64,000 bases of DNA from Saccharospirillaceae bacterium (GTDB taxonomy: Bacteria; Pseudomonadota; Gammaproteobacteria; Pseudomonadales; Oceanobacteraceae): NCBI GenBank assembly GCA_021208685.1, contig JAJOJJ010000037.1, positions 1-64,000 on the forward strand. The letters are read 5' to 3'. The position numbers and the translations under genes were made by a program. The notes beneath the pieces were generated by a model. That model had not been told where the DNA came from and made no database searches. It saw nothing but the letters and a program-made list of their open reading frames with translations. Positions 49,135 to 58,425 of this stretch are shown in pieces. Position 1 is the stretch's first letter; each line of letters opens with the position of its first letter.

Positions 49135-50361
49135 ATGACTCATAAACTGAATGTGCTGCTGCAACGTCTCGCGCTGTTGCGCCTATCCATCGCCAGTGTC
49201 TGGCTGATGTTTCTGCTGTACCTGCAATGGCAGGGCTTTGCCGGGCTCGATATCGCCTGGGCGTTGCTCGCCCTGTACCTGCCATTGCTGGCCGTCAGTG
49301 GCTGGCAGGGGTATCGGCGCAATCTTCAGGATTGGCATTTATTGCTCCACCTGGCGTTCGAATGCCAGCTGCTGGCCGGCCTGCTGTTTTTTACCGGCGG
49401 TGCCACCAATCCTTTTATTTCTTACTTTCTGGTATTGCTGGTTGTCAGTGCCTACAGCCTGCCGGTGAGTTATTCGCTGCTGATCACGGTTCTTTGCATC
49501 GCCGACTACAGTCTGCTGACACAGTGGTATCAGCCCTTACTCAGCAGTCATGCTCATGGCCTGGCCAACCACAATCTGTTTGATCTGCACGTAGCGGGGA
49601 TGTGGCTGACCTTTGTGATCAGTGCCCTGATCGTGGTGACGTTTATTCCCCTGCTGCTGAAATCCAGCCAGCAACAACAGCAGGAAATTCAGCAGCTGCG
49701 TGAGCAGCAACTGAAAAATGAGCAGCTGATTGGCATTGCCACCCTGGCGGCTGGCACCGCTCATGAGATGGGCACCCCTCTGATGACCATGCACATGATT
49801 CTGGATGACATCGCGCACCAGCCTGATCATCCGCTGAGCAACCACGATCTGCACATCCTGCGTGAACAGGTCGCCGCCTGCCGGCAGTCGCTGCAACAAC
49901 TGGCCAACGCCGGACGCACGGCGCATCAGGTTGGCCATCATCAGGCGCACGTCTGGCTGCTCAATCTCCTGCATCGCTGGCGCCTCAGCCACCCGAACGC
50001 CCTGTGGGTTGATAACGGCATCGCCTGCGACGCTGAGATCCCATCATCGCCATTACTCGATCAGGCACTGCTTAACCTGCTGGATAATGCCGCCGAAGCC
50101 GGCCAGCAGCCAGTGCATCTGCACAGCGCAGTCTGTCGTGGAGAATGGCAGCTGAATATTCTGCAACCCGACCCACAGGCAGCCACACGTATTCATCAGC
50201 AAAGCCTGTTCCACAGCCATAAAGAACACGGCATGGGAATCGGCCTGTATCTGAGCAATGCCAGCGTTGAGCAATTTGGTGGCTCTGTTCACCTTATCGC
50301 CCAAAACAACGGCGCCAGCCTGTGCCGTATCACCTTGCCCCTGAGCCGCCAACATGGATAA
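49135..50361 (+). CDS. regB: RegB/PrrB-type redox sensor histidine kinase
   Basis: This 408-residue membrane kinase has six hydrophobic segments (about 12-175) with GGATNPF at 88-94, matching the quinone-binding motif of RegB. The H-box GTAHEMGTPL puts the phosphorylated His at 210. LREQVAACRQSLQQL contains Cys249 at the position of the redox-active Cys265 of Rhodobacter RegB. The C-terminal ATPase has NLLDNAAEAG and GMGIGLYLS. RegB senses the quinone pool and controls respiration genes. The start is the ATG at 49135, where the RegB N-terminus begins; the frame is open to 49039. It overlaps the regulator gene by 8 bases. Confidence 0.9.
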   Translation: MTHKLNVLLQRLALLRLSIASVWLMFLLYLQWQGFAGLDIAWALLALYLPLLAVSGWQGYRRNLQDWHLLLHLAFECQLLAGLLFFTGGATNPFISYFLVLLVVSAYSLPVSYSLLITVLCIADYSLLTQWYQPLLSSHAHGLANHNLFDLHVAGMWLTFVISALIVVTFIPLLLKSSQQQQQEIQQLREQQLKNEQLIGIATLAAGTAHEMGTPLMTMHMILDDIAHQPDHPLSNHDLHILREQVAACRQSLQQLANAGRTAHQVGHHQAHVWLLNLLHRWRLSHPNALWVDNGIACDAEIPSSPLLDQALLNLLDNAAEAGQQPVHLHSAVCRGEWQLNILQPDPQAATRIHQQSLFHSHKEHGMGIGLYLSNASVEQFGGSVHLIAQNNGASLCRITLPLSRQHG

Positions 50362-50986
50362 CACCGAACACAAACGCATCCTGATCATTGATGATGATCT
50401 GCATTTCAGTCAGGTACTGGCACGCAGCCTTGAACGTCAGGGACATCAAACGGCCGTTGCTACCAGCGGCGATGAAGCCCTGCAAACCGCTCGGCAACTG
50501 CAACCTCAATGGATAAGCCTTGATTTGCGGCTGGAACAGGAATCTGGTCTGGGACTGATCGGCCGCCTGAAGCAGCAACACCCCCACTGCCGCATCGTCA
50601 TGCTGACCGGCTATGCCAGCATTCCCACAGCAGTAGAAGCAGTAAAACTGGGGGCGCATAATTACCTGCACAAACCGGCAACCCTGCAGGAATTAATCGC
50701 CGCCTTTAATGACTCCGACCAGATTCCTGAGCCACTGCCGGATAACAGCATAATGTCGGTTGAACGGCTGGAGTGGGAACACATCCAGCGCGTGTTAAAT
50801 GAACAGCAGGGGAATATTTCCGCCACCGCACGGGTACTGAATATGCACCGCCGCACGCTCAGCGTAAGCTGCAGAAATACGCGCCGCGCTGATCATACAA
50901 CCCGTACGGACAGGCTGTTCAGCTTATACAATACTCCCATTAAATCGCATCAATACTCAGGGAATTACCTGCCGCTATTGAAGTAA
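50354..50986 (+). CDS. regA: RegA/PrrA-type response regulator with 3'-end frameshift
   Basis: The receiver domain (about 7-115) has phospho-acceptor Asp57 in SLDLRLEQESGL, typical of RegA, and Lys107. The C-terminal Fis-type helix-turn-helix runs through GNISATARVLNMHRRTL. After Leu169 the frame is lost: inserting one base between 50859 and 50860 would read on as QRKLQKYAPR and stop at 50890-50892, the normal end of a 179-residue RegA. As it stands the product gains about 40 unrelated residues and runs to 50986, overlapping the opposite gene. This is a recent mutation or a sequencing error. The lost part includes the end of the recognition helix. Confidence 0.85.
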   Translation: MDNTEHKRILIIDDDLHFSQVLARSLERQGHQTAVATSGDEALQTARQLQPQWISLDLRLEQESGLGLIGRLKQQHPHCRIVMLTGYASIPTAVEAVKLGAHNYLHKPATLQELIAAFNDSDQIPEPLPDNSIMSVERLEWEHIQRVLNEQQGNISATARVLNMHRRTLSVSCRNTRRADHTTRTDRLFSLYNTPIKSHQYSGNYLPLLK

Positions 50987-51633
50987 GAATCCTCATCGAA
51001 AGTGCTCAGCCAGCGACTGTGAAAAACCACCATACCGGTAATAAACATGCCATTGACCACACCTTCGGGGAACATCATCAGCGGTAAATAACGCAAATAA
51101 TCTCGCCAGATTAATTCGGCCGGGTGCACATCCAGCAACCACAGACTGAGACCCTGTAAGACATCAGAAAACCCGTGGGTCAGACCGGCATTTAAAAACC
51201 CGGCCACCAGAATATAAACAAAAGGGTTATGCGCAAGACGGCGATAGACCAGCAAATAAAAGCCGTAGCTGAACAATACCGGCAGCGCACCTGCCAGTAA
51301 AAACTGGTAGGGCAGAGCCGCCCACCAGAGCTTTCCCATCAGCACCAGAATAACCTGCACCAGCAGTATCGACAGCAATGCCAGTCGCCAGCCCATCATC
51401 AGAGTGATTGCTGTCACACCCATTAAATGGAAACTGAGGCCGGGCAGAATTCCGGCCTGCATATTCCACAACACAGCCAGCACGACCACGCTGCCGAAAA
51501 AGAAATGCTGTGCTGCGCGCAGGTTCAGTAACGCCTGCCAGTGATAACTGAGCAGCGCAGGAATTAATAACAGAACAGTGAGAATGGCCGACCACCAGAG
51601 CGCCATTTCAGGCAGGAGGCCGGGAGTGATCAC
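50965..51633 (-). CDS. CbiM-like membrane protein (energy-coupling factor permease family)
   Basis: This 222-residue protein has six to seven hydrophobic segments and GLSFHLMGVTAITLMMGWRL, matching the CbiM family of metal-uptake S-components. No CbiN, CbiQ or CbiO gene is nearby. A GTG at 51633 overlaps the rimI TGA (GTGA) and gives a plausible N-terminus; an ATG at 51606 is the alternative. The metal (Ni2+, Co2+ or other) is not evident. It is convergent with the RegBA pair. Confidence 0.75.
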   Translation of the reverse strand: MITPGLLPEMALWWSAILTVLLLIPALLSYHWQALLNLRAAQHFFFGSVVVLAVLWNMQAGILPGLSFHLMGVTAITLMMGWRLALLSILLVQVILVLMGKLWWAALPYQFLLAGALPVLFSYGFYLLVYRRLAHNPFVYILVAGFLNAGLTHGFSDVLQGLSLWLLDVHPAELIWRDYLRYLPLMMFPEGVVNGMFITGMVVFHSRWLSTFDEDSYFNSGR

Positions 51634-52073
51634 GCCAGTAATTCCAGACAATAGAGTAAGGCATCTTCATGGCCAGAGGCGGTCGGATAATAATTGCGCC
51701 GGCAGCCGGCCTGACAAAACCCCATCGATTCATACAGTGCGATGGCCTTGTGATTACTTTCCCGTACTTCCAGAAACCACTGCTCCGCCTGCTGTTCCAG
51801 CAGAAAATCATGCAGTGCGTTCATCAGCACACGACCCGCACCCTGCCCCTGATGCTTCGGGTCAACGGCAATCATCAGCAATTCAGACTCACCCGCCACC
51901 AGCGTAATTACGGCATAGGCAATAATCCGGTTGTTGTTTTCCAACACCCAGACGCAATGCTCGCGGGAGAAATAACGACGTAATACGTTTTCCGGCCAGG
52001 CGTGAAAATGCGCCTGTTGTTCGATCTGATACACCGCAGAAAAATCGGCTTCAACGGCAGGACGAACCTTCAT
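51630..52073 (-). CDS. rimI: Ribosomal protein S18 alanine N-acetyltransferase (RimI-like)
   Basis: This GNAT acetyltransferase has 147 residues. The acetyl-CoA loop DPKHQGQGAGRVLM (about 80-93) and the C-terminal NHKAIALYESMGFCQAGCRRNYYP are RimI-like. In E. coli rimI modifies S18 and lies directly after holD, as here. It begins 4 bp after the HolD-like gene. Confidence 0.88.
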   Translation of the reverse strand: MKVRPAVEADFSAVYQIEQQAHFHAWPENVLRRYFSREHCVWVLENNNRIIAYAVITLVAGESELLMIAVDPKHQGQGAGRVLMNALHDFLLEQQAEQWFLEVRESNHKAIALYESMGFCQAGCRRNYYPTASGHEDALLYCLELLA

Positions 52074-52077
52074 GGGG

Positions 52078-52803
52078 CTATAACTCGGATTGGGTCAGCA
52101 GGGCTTGCCAGAGCTGACGCTTGTGTTGGGCGTTTTGCATCACTTCAGAAAGAGAAGCCGCACGGAATAACAGCGGCGCCTGCACCTGCTGCAACCAGTG
52201 ATCACTGTCCTGCCCAAAAGCCACGGCGTAGCGCACACCGTTATCGCGTAAAAACTGCCACTGCGCCGACAAGGCCTGCAGCGCAACGGGCAGACTCTGA
52301 TCATCCTGAGCCGATTCAATAAATGGCCAGCGGAAGCATAATGGCGTGTGCAGCAACCCCACAGGAGCCTGCAACGCCGACATGACCCGGTAGGCAAAGG
52401 CCGCCAGACGTTCCGCCTGAGCAGCATCATCACAGACCCAGACACCGTTGGCCGATACCCTCAGGAAATGCAGTTCAAAACGTGGAGGAGTCAGATCCGT
52501 CGTTACGGCAGGCGCAACAGCAGCAGATTCAGAAACCGCCGTCGCTGGCGTTTCAACCGGTACGTTTTGCACTGAAACCGGGGCTTTCGCTACAGGCAGC
52601 GCAGACGCTTCGTGCAGCAGCTGCGCGGCCATCGGGTGAGCAATATGCCCACCACCTTCAGACATCAGGACCGGGCGCACTGGCGCGGCATGGGCGTCTT
52701 CCGGCAACCAGCGCGGAGCAGGAACACCAGGCAGCGGCTGGCGTGGCATCCACTGTACGATGCCCATCGCCTGCAAATAATCGAGCCGCTGCTGCTCACG
52801 CAC
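52078..52803 (-). CDS. HolD-like protein (DNA polymerase III psi subunit), extended
   Basis: The N-terminus RLDYLQAMGIVQWMPRQP aligns by eye with E. coli HolD (DWQLQQLGITQWSLRRP), the region that contacts the clamp loader. The C-terminal HKRQLWQALL resembles ARAALWQQI at the end of HolD. The gene precedes rimI as holD does. At 241 residues it is about 100 longer than E. coli psi, because of an Ala/Pro/Val-rich linker (about 35-105). The start is a GTG at 52803, 3 bp after the leuA stop. Identity is low, so the call is tentative. Confidence 0.55.
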   Translation of the reverse strand: MREQQRLDYLQAMGIVQWMPRQPLPGVPAPRWLPEDAHAAPVRPVLMSEGGGHIAHPMAAQLLHEASALPVAKAPVSVQNVPVETPATAVSESAAVAPAVTTDLTPPRFELHFLRVSANGVWVCDDAAQAERLAAFAYRVMSALQAPVGLLHTPLCFRWPFIESAQDDQSLPVALQALSAQWQFLRDNGVRYAVAFGQDSDHWLQQVQAPLLFRAASLSEVMQNAQHKRQLWQALLTQSEL

Positions 52804-52806
52804 AGG

Positions 52807-54357
52807 TTATACGCCGTCGTTTTGCGGATGCTGACGTTCAGCAGAGCCCAATAACAGATTCAGTGCATGGATGTAGGCTTTAGCCGACGCGACGATAATG
52901 TCGGTATCGGCGCCACTGCCATTCACAATACGACCGCCTTTCTCAAGACGCACAGTCACTTCGCCCTGTGAATCCGTCCCCTGGGTAATGGCATTGACAG
53001 AATACAGCTGCAGGTTAGCGCCGGATTCCGCAATGCTATCAATCGCTTTCAGGGCAGCATCCACCGGACCACTTCCCTGCGCTTTGGCGCGTTTTTCGGT
53101 GCCGTTGTGATTAACCACAACTTCGGCAACCGGTGTTTCACCGATGGCTGAGTGGGATTCCAGTGCGACCAGCCTGAAGGTTTCAGGTGCGGAATCATTG
53201 ATGGTTTCGCTGACCAGTGCCTGCAGGTCTTCGTCGAAGATTTCGTGCTTTTTATCGGCCAGATCTTTGAAACGGGCAAAGGCTTCGTTCAGTGCGGCAT
53301 CGGTATCAAACGTTACGCCCAGCTCTTCCAAACGGCTTCGGAATGCAGCGCGGCCTGAGTGCTTACCCATCACCATTTTGTTGGCGCCCCAACCCACATC
53401 TTCAGCCTTCATGATTTCGTAGGTTTCACGGTGTTTGAGCACGCCGTCCTGATGAATACCGGACTCATGCGCAAAGGCGTTGGCACCCACAATGGCTTTG
53501 TTCGGCTGCACCGGAAAACCAGTGATGGATGACACCAGACGCGAGGTCGGCACAATTTGGGTGGTGTCGATATTGGTGCTGATATTGAACAGGTCGTGAC
53601 GGGTACGGGTCGCCATCACAATTTCTTCCAGTGCCGCATTACCAGCACGCTCCCCCAGGCCGTTAATGGTGCACTCAACCTGACGCGCCCCATTCGCCAC
53701 GGCTGCCAGCGAGTTAGCAACCGCCAACCCCAGATCGTTATGGCAATGCACAGAGAAAATAGCCTTATCGGCATTGGGAATACGTTGCAGCAGGGTTTTG
53801 ATCTTGTAACCAAATTCTTCCGGAATCGCATAACCCACAGTATCCGGAATATTGATGGTGCGCGCACCGGCGTTAATCGCGGCTTCAATGATGCGGCACA
53901 GGAAATCGTTTTCAGAACGGCCTGCGTCTTCGCAGGAAAACTCCACATCGTCAACAAAGCTGCGGGCCTTTTTGACGGCATAAACCGCTTGCTCAACCAC
54001 CTGATCAGGCTGCATACGCAGCTTGTACTGCATATGGATAGGAGACGTTGCAATAAAGGTGTGAATACGCGCGCGTTCGGCTTTTTTCAGTGCTTCCGCG
54101 GCGTGTTCGAGATCGCGGTCAACCGCACGGGCAAGGCTGCAAATAGTGCTTTCCCTAACCGCTTCGGCAACGGCCTGAATGGCAGCAAAATCACCGGGAG
54201 ACGCAGCAGCGAAACCAGCTTCAATGACATCGACGCGCATTTTTTCCAGTGCTTTACCGATGCGGACCTTTTCTTCCTTGGTCATGGACGCGCCCGGGCT
54301 TTGCTCGCCGTCACGCATAGTGGTATCAAAAATGACCAAACGGTCTTGCTGGCTCAT
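52807..54357 (-). CDS. leuA: 2-isopropylmalate synthase
   Basis: LeuA condenses acetyl-CoA with 2-oxoisovalerate in the first step of leucine synthesis. The 516 residues have the TIM barrel with metal-binding Asp16 ([11 protein letters not shown]), HCHNDLG and ESGIHQDG, and a C-terminal LeuA-dimer regulatory domain that normally gives leucine feedback. It starts the leuA-holD-like-rimI-cbiM-like transcript. Confidence 0.97.
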   Translation of the reverse strand: MSQQDRLVIFDTTMRDGEQSPGASMTKEEKVRIGKALEKMRVDVIEAGFAAASPGDFAAIQAVAEAVRESTICSLARAVDRDLEHAAEALKKAERARIHTFIATSPIHMQYKLRMQPDQVVEQAVYAVKKARSFVDDVEFSCEDAGRSENDFLCRIIEAAINAGARTINIPDTVGYAIPEEFGYKIKTLLQRIPNADKAIFSVHCHNDLGLAVANSLAAVANGARQVECTINGLGERAGNAALEEIVMATRTRHDLFNISTNIDTTQIVPTSRLVSSITGFPVQPNKAIVGANAFAHESGIHQDGVLKHRETYEIMKAEDVGWGANKMVMGKHSGRAAFRSRLEELGVTFDTDAALNEAFARFKDLADKKHEIFDEDLQALVSETINDSAPETFRLVALESHSAIGETPVAEVVVNHNGTEKRAKAQGSGPVDAALKAIDSIAESGANLQLYSVNAITQGTDSQGEVTVRLEKGGRIVNGSGADTDIIVASAKAYIHALNLLLGSAERQHPQNDGV

Positions 54358-54368
54358 GTGCTACTCCG

Positions 54369-54419
54369 CTGCCAATGAATCGAGCGCATAGTATACGCAC
54401 GATCAGAGTTATTGGCAGC
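54369..54419 (-). promoter_or_regulatory. leuA promoter flanked by a 9-bp inverted repeat
   Basis: On the minus strand CTGCCA (54418-54413), a 17-bp spacer and TATACT (54395-54390) make a plausible promoter. It is flanked by GCTGCCAAT (54369-54377) and ATTGGCAGC (54411-54419), a perfect 9-bp inverted repeat 33 bp apart, one arm on the -35 and one just after the expected start site. Confidence 0.45.
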
Positions 54420-54431
54420 AGCCGTATGAGA

Positions 54432-56792
54432 TTAGCGGATCGGGGTCGCCGTCAGGTTGGTGGTCATGTTCATGTTCTGCATCACGATACCGGAGAATAC
54501 CGTCTGAGGCATGGCAACATCCGGATGCTTCAACTGCACCTGATCAACCTGAAGATCTTTGAAAGAAACATTGCCCTGCACCGCAAACCCCTGTGGACGT
54601 AAAGCAAGCTGTGCAGCCGTCGGATTGGCGACGTAGGTATACGTGGTACGGCTGGCATCATCATAAATCAGTTCATCGCCCTGATTACCGATGACGCCGT
54701 TATCATCAGCACCCGTGAATTTTTTGGCAACCTTGGTTTCATAGACATCGATTTTCAGGTTGGCCTGAAAACCATAATCGTTGCTGTCAGAAACACCCAG
54801 GCCATCACTAGTACTGTAAGAATCAAAAATAATCTGCGTTCCTGTGCCATTAACAGGATTACCACTGCCATCCAGATCACGATTATTCTCCCAGGTCAGA
54901 CGGTTGCGGGCTATCGAGCCATCACTGGTCGGGCCTTCAGGTGCAAAAGCCGCTTTCAACGCGACGGTCATCCCTTCATTGCCACGGTCTTCCCAGCGTC
55001 CGCCATTATTTTCGCAAGTCGCCGCATTACCACTGGCCCCGACACAAACGGCACCAGAGCCACCAGGGTTAATCGTCAGGGATGAACCTTTTTCAAACCG
55101 CTCCAGCTGAATACGGCCAAGGCTGCGACCGCTGTTTTTATCGCCCCAGCGCATATTATCCACATTCATGGTGCTCCACTGCTCAGTGCGGTTCATGCTG
55201 AGACCCGTATTACTGACATCCACCTGAATACCGCGCAAATGAATGTCGTAATCGACGCCGGTAGCCCAGACGCCATTACCATTTTCATCAATGGATAAAC
55301 CAATATTGGTATCACTGAATAAATAATCGCCATCAATCTGAATGCCGCCACCACTGACACCGCCAGCGGTAATCAGTGTGTAACCGTCAAGATTGAAATC
55401 CATTGCCTGGAACACTTCCAGCGACAACAGCAACTCAGCACCGCCCTGAATCGGTGCCGTTTTATTACCGACACGCAAACCATCAATGCTGTAACTGCCC
55501 TGAACGCGATTCATCCCCATGGCAATCGCTGTTTTGTCTGCGGTTCCGCCATTGTTATCGTGATCAAATGAGCGCACATCCAGCGTCAGATCACCACGGC
55601 CATAGCTCTCAATACCACTGACAACAACCATCCGGCCATTATCAATATAAGCCACTTCAGCATTCGCCAGATTCCATTCAACCGCCGCCGAAATACCGTC
55701 GCTGCTGCCATTCAGAGCAGAATAAAAATTAGTGGCATAAGGCTGAATGGCTGCGGGCAGGTTGGCGTAAACCGGCTGACGAATGCCCGGATAGAATGCC
55801 ATTCGGTTGCTATAGCCATTGCCATCATTAAACAGAAAATCGAGCTGAATAGCGCCAACCGGATTGCTACTGTCACCGATCAGAATTTCATTCGCATTAA
55901 ATGATCCATCTAACTGGTCATAGCCCAGCAGCAGATGATCGGACATTACGTCAAACGTAAGATTTGTAACATTCAGGGCGCCACTGAAATTCCCCATAAA
56001 CAGTGAGTTGCCATCATCAGTAAAGCGCACAAAATTGTCTGGATCATCCAGAATATTTAATGAAGCATTAAGGCTGATACCTTCGCTGCCACTACGTCCA
56101 CCGGCAAAAATCTGCGCATCTCCGGATAACGCCAATTCGCCAGCCAGGGTCCCCAGCGAAACACCACCTAATTTCACCCCACCGGTAGAAAACGAATAGC
56201 TGAATTCGTCAAGACCAAAATTAAGCCCCCTCCGGCTGCCATCGACCGCCTCGCCGATGGCCAGACGAGTAATATTGGCGTTATAGCCAATATCATCAAA
56301 ACTCACCGAACTGCCATTGGTTGTCCAGATCAGCTCAGCATCGCTGATTGATGTCTGGAAACTTCCTTCCAGAAAATTTTCTGCCGAACTGCTGGCACCG
56401 ACCTTAATCAGATTAGTGCCGCTGTAATTCAGACGGAACTGACCAAAACTTGCAGCCGAATCGTTAACCCGAATTGCACCAATAGCCAAAGAGGTTGGAT
56501 AAACCTCACTGTTAATTTGCAGAGACCCATCCGCAAGCACATCAACAACCTGCTTACTTGAAGACGGCAGAGAAATATCAGCCTGACTACCCCGTTCGAT
56601 ATTCTGCAGCTGCAGCCTGTTGGCATCTTCTGTGTAGGTAACATCTCCGACTGTCAGATGACTGGATGTTTCCAGCGTAATACCCGCCTGAGCATTAACC
56701 CTCTGAAGCTCCTGGTCTGCCATCGGCACCAAGCCAGCATTCAGCGATGAAGATGCTAAAGCCACACTGCTTATTATTATTTTTTTCATCAT
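54432..56792 (-). CDS. Large exported Gly/Asn-rich protein, last gene of a four-gene operon
   Basis: I do not recognise a characterised function. The 786 residues start with a signal peptide (about 1-19) and then MADQELQRVNAQAG (24-37), a short motif shared with the other three proteins of the operon. The rest is rich in Gly, Asn, Asp and Ser with alternating hydrophobic residues, which suggests extended beta structure such as a beta-solenoid or barrel. One spaced Cys pair occurs near residues 590-605 (CVGASGNAATC). Adjacent ATGs at 56792 and 56789 are possible; the first overlaps the upstream stop (ATGA). From memory, similar N-terminal motifs occur in exported proteins labelled DUF6160. Confidence 0.85.
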   Translation of the reverse strand: MMKKIIISSVALASSSLNAGLVPMADQELQRVNAQAGITLETSSHLTVGDVTYTEDANRLQLQNIERGSQADISLPSSSKQVVDVLADGSLQINSEVYPTSLAIGAIRVNDSAASFGQFRLNYSGTNLIKVGASSSAENFLEGSFQTSISDAELIWTTNGSSVSFDDIGYNANITRLAIGEAVDGSRRGLNFGLDEFSYSFSTGGVKLGGVSLGTLAGELALSGDAQIFAGGRSGSEGISLNASLNILDDPDNFVRFTDDGNSLFMGNFSGALNVTNLTFDVMSDHLLLGYDQLDGSFNANEILIGDSSNPVGAIQLDFLFNDGNGYSNRMAFYPGIRQPVYANLPAAIQPYATNFYSALNGSSDGISAAVEWNLANAEVAYIDNGRMVVVSGIESYGRGDLTLDVRSFDHDNNGGTADKTAIAMGMNRVQGSYSIDGLRVGNKTAPIQGGAELLLSLEVFQAMDFNLDGYTLITAGGVSGGGIQIDGDYLFSDTNIGLSIDENGNGVWATGVDYDIHLRGIQVDVSNTGLSMNRTEQWSTMNVDNMRWGDKNSGRSLGRIQLERFEKGSSLTINPGGSGAVCVGASGNAATCENNGGRWEDRGNEGMTVALKAAFAPEGPTSDGSIARNRLTWENNRDLDGSGNPVNGTGTQIIFDSYSTSDGLGVSDSNDYGFQANLKIDVYETKVAKKFTGADDNGVIGNQGDELIYDDASRTTYTYVANPTAAQLALRPQGFAVQGNVSFKDLQVDQVQLKHPDVAMPQTVFSGIVMQNMNMTTNLTATPIR

Positions 56793-57349
56793 GGCGCCCC
56801 GGTTGGGAAAATCAGCAGATTCCCCTGCAAATTGGCTTTGCCGTTGATATTGACTGTCATGATATCGGTTTGCATAAAACCGGCATCTGTTGGCCGGGCA
56901 CTGTTGCTGTTGGCAATGGTGTATGACACTTCTTCGTAGTTCAGATTGTTGGGCAAACCGATCTCAAAAACATCACTGTTAAAGGCCGCACCATCGCCCG
57001 TAAAACCGGAATCAATCTTTCGGGTCCTCAGCGTTAATCCTTCAAACGAAAAACGTCCACGAATATTATCCAGCACCAACCAGCCACCACCCGTTCCTGA
57101 GTTGACGGCAATCCGTCCACCACAACGTTTATCGGTTGAGACTGCTGTACAGCTGGTCTGCCAGCTGTAACCATTGGCCGACGGACCATCGACATTTAGC
57201 GGGCCGCCGTTTTCGTTAATGGTGATATCACCAGAAAGGTACACTCCTCCCTGGCCGGATACGGCGCTTAAGTCTTCAGAACTTAAAGGCTCCAGTGCGA
57301 AGACATAAGCCGGCCAAAAGGAAGCCACGATGATAAATAAGCGTTTCAT
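56789..57349 (-). CDS. Small exported protein of the four-gene operon
   Basis: The product is 186 residues with a signal peptide of about 18 residues (ending VFA) and then LEPLSSEDLSAVSGQGG, the clearest copy of the shared motif (19-35). The body is short, Gly/Asn-rich and probably all-beta, with a Cys pair (CTAVSTDKRC). AGGGA lies six bases before the ATG at 57349; a GTG at 57352 is in frame. The start overlaps the stop of the upstream gene by one base. The function is unknown. It may be a minor component or chaperone of the larger partners; this is a guess from size only. Confidence 0.8.
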   Translation of the reverse strand: MKRLFIIVASFWPAYVFALEPLSSEDLSAVSGQGGVYLSGDITINENGGPLNVDGPSANGYSWQTSCTAVSTDKRCGGRIAVNSGTGGGWLVLDNIRGRFSFEGLTLRTRKIDSGFTGDGAAFNSDVFEIGLPNNLNYEEVSYTIANSNSARPTDAGFMQTDIMTVNINGKANLQGNLLIFPTGAP

Positions 57350-58425
57350 CACAAGTCCCTGCTCGTTGCCCGCAGATACTGAATCTGCATATTTGAGATA
57401 GTGGCACTGCCAAAATCCGAGCCACCCACAGAGACATTGCCAATATGAATATCCGCACGAGGGCCGTTGTTATAAAAATCGGCATATCCGGCACTGCCTA
57501 ATGAACATCCACCAGATGAATTAAGATCCGCACAGGCACTGTTCAGGCGGCCCACTTCAATGGTGAAGTTACCACTCGAATCAACCTTAAAGGTTACCGG
57601 TTGCTTCTCACCCCAGCCCAGCTCGTTCTCAAGCACGAAATTCTGAAAACGCACATCCTGACCACAATTATTACCCGCCGAGTCACAGGCATAAAACGTC
57701 AGATCACTGGCAAACACTTTTAATGCCAGGTTGCCAACCATCTCATTATTTTCTCCCCACAAACGGATGTAACTGCCATCAATAGCAACCCCCTGAGCAT
57801 GCCCTTCAAGAGACTGGGCCTGAGAACCTGCGACATTCAAATCATAACGAATACCAAAATCAGCACGCTCTGCCGCTCTGCTGCTTAATACCGAGGTATC
57901 GATGCCGGTAACACGATCAACACGCTGACCATAGGATTGCTGTTGATTGGGGAATCGCTGCTCTGTACGCGTCTCTGTTGCCAAAACCAGCAAACTGTCT
58001 GTGCCGGATACAGACCCGATCTGACGCTGCGGAGCGCTGTACTCAAAAACCGCTTTATCCGCTATACCAATCGTATCGCCATCCACCAGTTCCAGATTGT
58101 AGGGATAGAGCAGGCGCCCAAGATTCACCGGATTGCCAATAACATTAGCACCCCGATTGCTACCCGCCCCCGCGACATAAAACTGAGAGACGCTTAGCAC
58201 GACATCCTGGCCATTTTTATTTTTAATACCGCTGATATCCAGCCGGTTACCGTTGGCGACATCGGTACCGGCTTCAAAGGCAAAGTCTTCCAGAATAAAG
58301 CCAATGCCTTCACCGTCCACAGCCCCCAGCTCCTGATCATCCAGACCAATTAATTCAGCCTGCACCTGAGCTGCTACAGACAAAAGAACAACGCCGAACA
58401 TCGCACAACGAATATTCTTAGTCAT
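57349..58425 (-). CDS. Exported Gly/Asn-rich protein of the four-gene operon
   Basis: The product is 358 residues with a signal peptide of about 23 residues (ending VQA). ELIGLDDQELGAVDGEG (24-40) is its copy of the shared motif. The body is beta-rich, with two Cys pairs (CDSAGNNC and CADLNSSGGC) and a C-terminal ADIHIGNVSVGGSDFGSATI repeat-like stretch. The ATG at 58425 overlaps the end of the upstream gene by eight bases; the frame continues upstream, but only inside that gene. No function is recognised. Confidence 0.82.
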   Translation of the reverse strand: MTKNIRCAMFGVVLLSVAAQVQAELIGLDDQELGAVDGEGIGFILEDFAFEAGTDVANGNRLDISGIKNKNGQDVVLSVSQFYVAGAGSNRGANVIGNPVNLGRLLYPYNLELVDGDTIGIADKAVFEYSAPQRQIGSVSGTDSLLVLATETRTEQRFPNQQQSYGQRVDRVTGIDTSVLSSRAAERADFGIRYDLNVAGSQAQSLEGHAQGVAIDGSYIRLWGENNEMVGNLALKVFASDLTFYACDSAGNNCGQDVRFQNFVLENELGWGEKQPVTFKVDSSGNFTIEVGRLNSACADLNSSGGCSLGSAGYADFYNNGPRADIHIGNVSVGGSDFGSATISNMQIQYLRATSRDL

